Positions 1-4,896 of a DNA stretch of 7,177 bases are shown here, piece after piece. This DNA comes from an uncultured Lachnospiraceae bacterium (GTDB taxonomy: Bacteria; Bacillota; Clostridia; Lachnospirales; Lachnospiraceae). Made by a program: the position numbers and the translations under genes. Where the stretch lies: contig CAMOVS010000057.1 of assembly GCA_946627575.1 (NCBI GenBank), positions 1 to 7,177 on the forward strand. The letters run 5' to 3'. Numbering within the stretch: the first letter of the stretch is position 1; the number at the start of each line of letters is the position of its first letter. The notes under the pieces are model-generated. The model searched no databases, was not told where the DNA came from, and worked only from the letters and a program-made list of their open reading frames with translations.

Positions 1-1101
1 GACCTTATGCGCAGAGATATCGACCTCTATGAGGACTGCCTTTTCCGTTTTGTCATCGCCGATGAAGCCCAGTATATCAAGAATCCGGGGACAGCCTCAG
101 CCCGGTCTCTAAAATTAATAAAATCGGTGACCCGCTTTGCCCTGACCGGAACTCCCATTGAGAACCGGCTCTCTGAACTGTGGAGCATATTTGACTTTCT
201 CATGCCCGGTTTCCTCTACGATTATGGAACTTTCCGGGATATGATCGAGATTCCGGTCACCCGATATCATGATGAGGAAGCAACACAGATGCTCCAGCGC
301 ATGGTTACGCCATTTATCCTCCGCCGTATGAAAGAAGATGTTCTTTCCGACCTGCCGGAGAAAATGGAGGATAAGCTGACGGTTGTTCTGGGAGAAGACC
401 AGCAGCATCTCTATGACGGTCAGGCCCTGAAACTGCTGGAATCCCTCCAGGGTCAGACAGGAGAAGAATTCAATCGAAATCGGATCCGGATTCTGGCAGA
501 CCTGATGAGACTCCGTCAGATCTGCTGTGATCCCTCCCTGTGTTTTGAAGACTACCACGGCGGGAGCGCCAAGAGGGAGGTCTGCATGGAACTGATCCGT
601 AATCTTGCGGAAGGAGGCCATAAGGCCCTGGTCTTCTCCCAGTTTACCTCCATGCTTGACCTTCTGGAGAAGGATCTGGAGGAAGAGGGAATCGCTTTCT
701 ATAAGATTACGGGGGCTGTCAGCAAGGACAAGCGCATGGAGCTGGTCAAGGCCTTTAACCAGGATGATACGCCGGTCTTTCTTATATCCCTTAAGGCTGG
801 CGGAACCGGACTTAACCTTACAGGGGCTGATGTGGTGATTCACTATGATCCCTGGTGGAATACGGCAGCCCAGGACCAGGCCACCGACCGAACCCACCGG
901 ATCGGCCAGACCCGGCCGGTCAATGTCTACCGCCTGATTGCCAAAGGGTCCATAGAGGAGCGGATTATGGACCTGCAGCGGTCCAAGAAGAAACTGGCGG
1001 ACCTGGTTATGGCAGCGGAAGAGACCGGCAGCCACCAGCTTGACCGGGAAGACCTGATCCGGCTGCTTGAGGACAGCCAGGAATTTATGAATGACTATTG
1101 A
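1..1101 (+). CDS. SNF2/RapA-family DEAD/H-box helicase, C-terminal part (5' end outside window)
   Basis: C-terminal part of an ATP-dependent SNF2-family DNA translocase. The reading frame is open from base 1 through an internal ATG at 7, so the true start lies upstream; the ATPase motif I (Walker A) and Ia are missing from the window. Visible from the window's first codon: motif II as DEAQ at residues 21-24, motif III LTGTPIEN near residue 50, then the second RecA-like lobe with motif V (SLKAGGTGLNLTGAD) near residue 265 and motif VI (QATDRTHRIGQ) near residue 293. The tail EERIMDLQ...LADLV is typical of bacterial SNF2 proteins. The family is known for remodelling protein-DNA or polymerase-DNA complexes; the substrate of this one cannot be told from sequence. 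The TGA stop (1099-1101) overlaps the -35 box of the next promoter, so the gene is probably a separate transcription unit from the lic-like genes. Family assignment is very secure. Confidence 0.95.
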   Translation, partial: DLMRRDIDLYEDCLFRFVIADEAQYIKNPGTASARSLKLIKSVTRFALTGTPIENRLSELWSIFDFLMPGFLYDYGTFRDMIEIPVTRYHDEEATQMLQRMVTPFILRRMKEDVLSDLPEKMEDKLTVVLGEDQQHLYDGQALKLLESLQGQTGEEFNRNRIRILADLMRLRQICCDPSLCFEDYHGGSAKREVCMELIRNLAEGGHKALVFSQFTSMLDLLEKDLEEEGIAFYKITGAVSKDKRMELVKAFNQDDTPVFLISLKAGGTGLNLTGADVVIHYDPWWNTAAQDQATDRTHRIGQTRPVNVYRLIAKGSIEERIMDLQRSKKKLADLVMAAEETGSHQLDREDLIRLLEDSQEFMNDY

Positions 1102-1126
1102 CGTATGGTAAACCATACATTATAAT
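1098..1126 (+). promoter_or_regulatory. Sigma-A-type promoter of the lic-like operon
   Basis: TTGACG (1098-1103) matches the -35 consensus at five of six positions. TATAAT (1121-1126) is a perfect -10 box. The spacer is exactly 17 bp. The expected transcription start is about 1132-1134, which gives a leader of roughly 145 nt before the ATG at 1277. The -35 box overlaps the stop codon of the upstream helicase. It is the strongest promoter-like sequence I could find in the window. Confidence 0.82.
1103..1118. promoter_or_regulatory. Perfect inverted repeat in the promoter spacer, probable operator
   Basis: GTATGGT-AA-ACCATAC is a perfect dyad with 7-bp arms and a 2-bp centre. It begins on the last base of the -35 box and ends 2 bp before the -10 box. 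A protein bound here would cover the RNA polymerase site, so repression is the simplest reading. The 17-bp spacer argues against MerR-type activation, which uses 19-20 bp spacers. The 2-nt centre makes an RNA hairpin unlikely. The cognate regulator is unknown; the downstream RHH-like protein is a candidate by position only. Confidence 0.6.
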
Positions 1127-1127
1127 C

Positions 1128-1137
1128 CACTATAGTG
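1128..1137. promoter_or_regulatory. Perfect 10-bp palindrome at the expected transcription start
   Basis: CACTATAGTG equals its own reverse complement and lies one base downstream of the -10 box, over the expected start site. Its half-site differs from that of the spacer dyad. It could be a second operator or a chance palindrome in AT-rich promoter DNA. Confidence 0.35.
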
Positions 1138-1276
1138 TCAACCGGTAAATAAAACGATTCGGATGAATTATTAACTATTGAAAGTATCGATGACGTCCGT
1201 GCAAGGAAAAAGGCACGGCTGCGGAATCGGGCATCCGATCCAAAGTATTGAACTGTCATTTATGGAGGAATGCATC
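1133..1276 (+). promoter_or_regulatory. Structured 5' leader of the operon, copy A of a repeated leader block
   Basis: This untranslated leader lies between the promoter and the first gene. CCGTGC (1197-1202) pairs with GCACGG (1213-1218), a 6-bp stem with a 10-nt purine loop. ATCGG (1226-1230) pairs with CCGAT (1235-1239) around GCAT. TCGGATG (1159-1165) could instead pair with CATCCGA (1232-1238), so two folds compete for the same strand. The block around CGGAATCGGGCATCCGA (1222-1238), through ACTGT (1252-1256) to ATGGAGGAA (1262-1270), recurs upstream of the gene at 6605. There is no U-run terminator and I recognise no known riboswitch class. Structures were found by eye. Confidence 0.4.
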
Positions 1277-1477
1277 ATGCCAAAGGGGAATCCCAACAGA
1301 CAGACCATTTCTACAGAAAAGTATCAGAAGAAGGCGGGCTACCGGGCCAAATCCTTTAAGCTTAAGGGTGATATCGGAGACCGGTTTGCCACAGCCTGCA
1401 GGGTGGCCGGAGTGAGCCAGTCTGCTAAAATAACAGAGCTGATGCAGGAATTTATAGACCAAGTCCACGCAGGATGA
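1277..1477 (+). CDS. Small ribbon-helix-helix-like protein, putative regulator
   Basis: A 66-residue basic protein. I chose ATG 1277 because GGAGG (1264-1268) sits 8 nt upstream; the frame also extends to a TTG at 1178, but that has no ribosome binding site. Residues about 1-24 are polar and basic (PKGNPNRQ...KYQKKAGYRAK). They are followed by a predicted beta strand (KSFKLKGDI), a helix (GDRFATACRVAG), a turn and a second helix (SQSAKITELMQEFIDQ). That strand-helix-helix order suits the MetJ/Arc/CopG ribbon-helix-helix fold, whose dimers bind short palindromes. It is the first gene after the dyad-bearing promoter and ends 16 nt before the licA-like start. An autoregulatory role is inference. 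It could instead be an antitoxin-like orphan, but no toxin gene is adjacent. Confidence 0.7.
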   Translation: MPKGNPNRQTISTEKYQKKAGYRAKSFKLKGDIGDRFATACRVAGVSQSAKITELMQEFIDQVHAG

Positions 1478-1493
1478 AAATCTGGAGGTGACC

Positions 1494-2423
1494 ATGAAAG
1501 ATATACAGACCACCGGAGGCTTATTCACTGCACAGATCAGGGATCAGATTTATTCCATCATTTGCAGGGTATTTCATTGTAAGCCTGAGGAGATCGAAGA
1601 CCTTGTGCCTGTTCAGGAGGGCATGACCAATATTGTTTTATCCTTTCGCTACAATGGCGGCAAGTACGTATACCGCCATCCGGGACTGGGGTCCGAGGCC
1701 CTGGTGAACCGGGGCAGGGAAGCCATTATGCAGAAGATCGTGGAGGATGCCGGAATTGATACGACCCTGGTTGCCATGAACGTGGAGCAGGGCTGGAGAA
1801 TCTCCCGTTTTATAGAGCACAGGGATTTTGATTACCATAATCTTAATGACATGGTCCGGGGCGTTATGCTGCTTCGCCGCCTTCACCAGTCGCCGGTCAG
1901 GGTTCGGTGGGACTTTGATGTGATTGAGAAGGCCGAAGGAATCCGGGACCAGATTGATCCGGATAAATACGGTCACTTTGAGGACTTTGAAGCCATCCGG
2001 GATCGATGCTACCGTCTTCATGAACTGGCTAAGACTGACGGGATCCGCCGCTGTAATGTGCACGGGGATGCCCGGGATGTGAATTTCCTGATCAATAAGG
2101 AAGAGATCCACCTGATCGACTGGGAGTATTCGGGATATTGTGATCCGGGCTTCGATATCGGGTCCTACATCTGCGGGGGCAGACACTCCATCGAAGAGAT
2201 CGACCGGATTCTCTTTACCTATTTCAGGAGGAAACCCACCAGGAAGCAGAAGAGGCATTTCTATGCTTATATAGCCATTACCGGCTGGTTTTACATGCAT
2301 TGGACCATGCTGAAAGAATCCAAGGGCCAGGTGGTAGGGATACATAAGACCCAGTGGCACGATTATGCGAAAAGATTTAGTCTGATGGCTCTTGAAATGT
2401 ATGAGCAGGATGGGAGGCAGTGA
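1494..2423 (+). CDS. licA: LicA-like choline kinase (APH/choline kinase family phosphotransferase)
   Basis: A 309-residue cytosolic kinase expected to phosphorylate choline, or a similar amino alcohol such as ethanolamine, with ATP. That is the first step in making CDP-choline for surface decoration. The catalytic loop is H190-G-D-A-R-D-V-N197 (HGDxxxxN Brenner-type motif), and the metal-binding LIDWEY follows at 207-212 with a downstream CDPGFD at 216-221. The N-terminal VPVQEGMTNIV segment (about residues 41-51) matches the substrate- and nucleotide-binding region of LicA proteins. ATG 1494 is preferred over the in-frame GTG 1488 because GGAGG (1484-1488) overlaps that GTG and lies 5 nt before the ATG. 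The stop is one nucleotide before the licC-like start, so translation is probably coupled. No CAAT or other tetranucleotide repeat is present, unlike phase-variable licA of Haemophilus. The family is sure; substrate specificity is less so. Confidence 0.88.
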   Translation: MKDIQTTGGLFTAQIRDQIYSIICRVFHCKPEEIEDLVPVQEGMTNIVLSFRYNGGKYVYRHPGLGSEALVNRGREAIMQKIVEDAGIDTTLVAMNVEQGWRISRFIEHRDFDYHNLNDMVRGVMLLRRLHQSPVRVRWDFDVIEKAEGIRDQIDPDKYGHFEDFEAIRDRCYRLHELAKTDGIRRCNVHGDARDVNFLINKEEIHLIDWEYSGYCDPGFDIGSYICGGRHSIEEIDRILFTYFRRKPTRKQKRHFYAYIAITGWFYMHWTMLKESKGQVVGIHKTQWHDYAKRFSLMALEMYEQDGRQ

Positions 2424-2424
2424 T

Positions 2425-3159
2425 ATGACATATATTATTCTTGCGGCGGGCAAAGGCGCTAACCTGGCCCCACTTACTTTGAACTATCCCAAGACCTCCT
2501 ATCTGCTGGACGACTGTATGACGATCCTGCAGCGGATGGTGCGGGGGATAAGATATTATGACAGACACGCGGAGATCGTGGTGGTTCTTGGATATCTGGC
2601 GGATACGGTCCGCAAGGAGCTGGAAGAGGACAATGTCCGCTTTGTGATGAATCCTTTTTATGAGGTGACCAACTCCATTTCCTCGGTGTGGTTTGCCCGG
2701 GATTATCTGGAGCGGGAGAATGTGGCCATTATTCATGGTGATGTGGTCTTTGAGGATGCTCTGATGGAGGAATGCCTTACCAGGCCTACAGACTATCCCT
2801 ATGTTTTGGTGGATTCTTCCCGGTCGGTAGCCGGGGACTATAATGCGGTCATTAAAGATGACAAGGTTCTGGTTATGAGCAATAAGCTGGATACCTTTGA
2901 TGCGGCCTACGGCTGCATGACCAAGCTGGATGCCGTATCGGCCCGCCTGGTCAAGCGGGAAGTGGACAATATGATCTTAAGCAACATGTACGACCAGTAT
3001 TTTGAGGATTCCCTGGTTCAGATGATCATGTTTCACGATTTCGAACTCTATGGAAAGGACGTTGCCGGCAAATGCTGGAGCGAGGTAGACAGTGTAAATG
3101 ACCTTTTGACGGCAAGACAGATTCACATGAACTCAGTACTGGCAGTCAAGGATGAATAA
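2425..3159 (+). CDS. licC: LicC-like CTP:phosphocholine cytidylyltransferase (NTP_transferase fold)
   Basis: A 244-residue sugar-phosphate-type nucleotidyltransferase expected to turn phosphocholine and CTP into CDP-choline. The nucleotide-binding start is IILAAGKGANLAPLT (4-18), followed by Y21-P22-K23 with the conserved lysine. NPFYEVTNSISS (76-87) resembles the LicC substrate region. HGDVVFED (104-111) supplies the first metal-binding Asp (D106), and W218-S-E-V-D222 the second, in the usual C-terminal WxExD context. One oddity: the arginine usual in the GxGxR loop is Asn13, and the next basic position is Ala15. ATG 2425 was chosen because GGGAGG (2412-2417) lies 7 nt upstream; an in-frame ATG at 2392 would overlap licA. 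It sits between the licA-like gene and lgt, and the gap to lgt is 6 nt. The role rests on family and neighbours; another phospho-alcohol substrate is possible. Confidence 0.8.
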   Translation: MTYIILAAGKGANLAPLTLNYPKTSYLLDDCMTILQRMVRGIRYYDRHAEIVVVLGYLADTVRKELEEDNVRFVMNPFYEVTNSISSVWFARDYLERENVAIIHGDVVFEDALMEECLTRPTDYPYVLVDSSRSVAGDYNAVIKDDKVLVMSNKLDTFDAAYGCMTKLDAVSARLVKREVDNMILSNMYDQYFEDSLVQMIMFHDFELYGKDVAGKCWSEVDSVNDLLTARQIHMNSVLAVKDE

Positions 3160-3165
3160 AGAACC

Positions 3166-4074
3166 ATGAGTTACAAAGATATACTTTTTCCCCACCTGGG
3201 GATTCATTTCCACGAGGTGGGGTCCTACATTTCAATCGGCGGCTTTCGGATCATGTATTACGGGATTATTATCGCCAGCGCTTTTCTTCTGGGCATGCTG
3301 ATTGCCAGGAGCTATGCTAAGAGTATCGGCCAGGATCCGGAGCTTGTTGTTGATTATGTCCTGGCTATGGTAATCCCGGCTATTCTGGGGGCCAGGGCTT
3401 ATTATGTGATTTTTTCCTGGGACCGCTACCGGAATGACTTCTCGGAGATTATCAACCTTCGCCACGGAGGTTTGGGTATCGTGGGAGGTGTGATGGCCGC
3501 ATTTGTGGTGCTGATCATTTTCTGCAGGATTCGTCAGGTTAAGATTCCCCTGATGATGGATATCATGACCATGGGCCTGCTGGCCGGACAGATTCTGGGA
3601 CGCTGGGGCAATTTTTTCAACAGGGAGGCCTTTGGCGGATATACGGATAATCTCCTGGCTATGCAGATTCCCCTGGAGTATTTTCAGGCTAACGGCCGGA
3701 CCGGAGACCTGGCTTCGGGAGGGATCATGGAGCATCTGGTCAAGGCCGGCAGCGGCAGCAGCACCATGACTGCAGTCCAGGTCCATCCCACATTTCTATA
3801 CGAAGGCCTGTGGAATCTGGCTCTTCTTATATTGATATTCCTTTATCGCAAGCATAAGAAATACGACGGTGAACTCTTCAGCCTGTACATGATGGGTTAC
3901 GGAGCAGGCCGCTTTATGATAGAGGGGCTTAGGACGGATCAGCTTCAGATCGGCAGCACGGGAATAGCCGCCACCCAGGTCGTCTGCATATTTCTGATGG
4001 CAGGAGGGCTGATCTGGGAGATGAAGGAGAGACGGGCAGGAAAGAAAAGTAATTCAACAAAGATAAAGAAATAA
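3166..4074 (+). CDS. lgt: Prolipoprotein diacylglyceryl transferase
   Basis: A 302-residue polytopic membrane enzyme. It moves the diacylglyceryl group of phosphatidylglycerol to the lipobox cysteine of prelipoproteins, the first step of lipoprotein maturation. About seven hydrophobic segments are visible. The family signature appears as G145-RWGNFFNREAFGG (145-158), with R99-HGGLGIVGG (99-108) before it, HPTFLYEGLWN near residue 205, and GRFMIEGLRTD (248-258) near the end. The position often held by His or Tyr in the GxxGG loop is Val106. The C-terminus is a lysine-rich tail. ATG 3166 follows the licC-like stop by 6 nt and has only a distant AAGGA (3148-3152), which suggests translational coupling. 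An insertion rich in Gly and Ser occurs near residue 195. Its place inside a lic-type operon is unusual; whether it is the only lgt of this genome cannot be seen here. Confidence 0.96.
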   Translation: MSYKDILFPHLGIHFHEVGSYISIGGFRIMYYGIIIASAFLLGMLIARSYAKSIGQDPELVVDYVLAMVIPAILGARAYYVIFSWDRYRNDFSEIINLRHGGLGIVGGVMAAFVVLIIFCRIRQVKIPLMMDIMTMGLLAGQILGRWGNFFNREAFGGYTDNLLAMQIPLEYFQANGRTGDLASGGIMEHLVKAGSGSSTMTAVQVHPTFLYEGLWNLALLILIFLYRKHKKYDGELFSLYMMGYGAGRFMIEGLRTDQLQIGSTGIAATQVVCIFLMAGGLIWEMKERRAGKKSNSTKIKK

Positions 4075-4082
4075 TCACGATA

Positions 4083-4123
4083 CCGGAGTTCCGGAGAAGG
4101 ATCGGGATTCCGGAGGGAAAGGA
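4083..4123 (+). promoter_or_regulatory. CCGGAG repeats and possible hairpin at the ribosome binding site of the IspD-like gene
   Basis: The 55-nt gap after lgt holds three CCGGAG copies (4083, 4091, 4110). TCCGGA at 4090-4095 can pair with TCCGGA at 4109-4114 around a 13-nt loop, overlapping the start of a GGAGG (4112-4116). A second, closer binding site AAAGGA (4118-4123) lies 6 nt before the ATG and stays outside the stem. The hairpin could tune translation. No U-run follows, so it is not a terminator. Confidence 0.35.
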
Positions 4124-4129
4124 AAATAT

Positions 4130-4861
4130 ATGAATGTAGCAGTCATTCTCGCAGGAGGAGTAGGCAACCGGGTGGGAGCCGGCATACCCAAGCAGTTTGT
4201 GGAAGTTCTGGGCAAGCCGGTCCTGGCCTATACTGTGGAGAAGTTTCAGAATCATCCCATGATTGACGCCGTGGAGATCGTGTGCATTCACTCTTATATA
4301 CCTTATATGGAGGAAATGAGAGAGAAGTACGGCCTTACGAAGATGAAGTGGATAGCCGAGGGCGGCGCGACCTTTCAGGAGTCGGTCCTTAACGGCATAA
4401 ATCATCTTAGGGATAAGATTGAAGATGACGATATCGTCCTGGTTCATTTTGCCGCCAATCCTTTTGTGGAGGAGGAAATCATAACGGATGCGATCCGGGT
4501 GTGCGAAAAAAAGGGAAATGCTATTTCCACTACTCCATTTTATATTTTGAGCGGCCTTAAGGATGATGAGACCAAGTGCAGCACCTGGATTGACCGGGAT
4601 ACCATTGCCTGCATGAATTCTCCCCATGCTTTCCGCTATGCTTATATCAGAGACCTCTATGCCGAGGCGGTGGAAACAGGAGCCATCAATGAGGTGGAGC
4701 CCCATACCACCACGCTCATGTGGCATATGGGACAGACGGTTTATTTTTCCAAAGGATCACAGACCAACCTGAAGATCACCACCAGGGAAGACCTGGATCT
4801 CTTTGAGGGTTATGTCCTGATGAAGCAGAAGAGACAAAGAGAAGCAGAAGCCGAAGAATAA
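4130..4861 (+). CDS. IspD/TarI-family cytidylyltransferase with altered substrate loop
   Basis: A 243-residue cytidylyltransferase of the IspD/TarI superfamily, which joins CTP to a polyol phosphate (MEP in IspD, ribitol 5-phosphate in TarI). The CTP-binding loop AGGVGNR...PKQF is intact (A8-F23, with R14 and K21), as are D-R in WIDRD and the late NLKITTREDLDLF with K215. The loop that reads VHDAARP in IspD is V105-H-F-A-A-N-P here, so the Asp and Arg that contact the substrate are Phe107 and Asn110. The DTIK motif of IspD is also not recognisable. A standard MEP-pathway role is therefore doubtful. Lying between lgt and licD, it more likely makes a CDP-activated alcohol for a surface polymer. 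No TarJ-type reductase is in the window. The tail is charged (KQKRQREAEAEE). Confidence 0.78.
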   Translation: MNVAVILAGGVGNRVGAGIPKQFVEVLGKPVLAYTVEKFQNHPMIDAVEIVCIHSYIPYMEEMREKYGLTKMKWIAEGGATFQESVLNGINHLRDKIEDDDIVLVHFAANPFVEEEIITDAIRVCEKKGNAISTTPFYILSGLKDDETKCSTWIDRDTIACMNSPHAFRYAYIRDLYAEAVETGAINEVEPHTTTLMWHMGQTVYFSKGSQTNLKITTREDLDLFEGYVLMKQKRQREAEAEE

Positions 4862-4896
4862 TGAGAATAATATTTAGAAAGAGAGTTCGCTGAAAG

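Noticed and set aside
1103..1118. Inverted repeat as a terminator for the helicase gene
   Set aside because: The centre is only 2 nt, the arms are not GC-rich and no U-run follows. Its place between -35 and -10 boxes fits an operator better.
1178..1276. TTG-initiated N-terminal extension of the small RHH-like protein
   Set aside because: There is no ribosome binding site before the TTG. The region is leader-like and carries the block shared with 6520-6604, while ATG 1277 has a good GGAGG at proper spacing.
1197..1276. Known riboswitch such as c-di-GMP type I in the leader
   Set aside because: AAGGCA is superficially similar, but the conserved GGGACGCAAAGCC-type core and the receptor stem are absent.
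1494..1700. Tetranucleotide (CAAT-type) phase-variation repeat at the start of licA
   Set aside because: I looked for it because Haemophilus licA has one. No tandem tetranucleotide run is present.
1638..2453. Long open frames on the minus strand opposite licA, lgt, the IspD-like gene and licD
   Set aside because: They lie wholly opposite well-supported genes, show no recognisable domains or ribosome binding sites, and read as antisense shadows.
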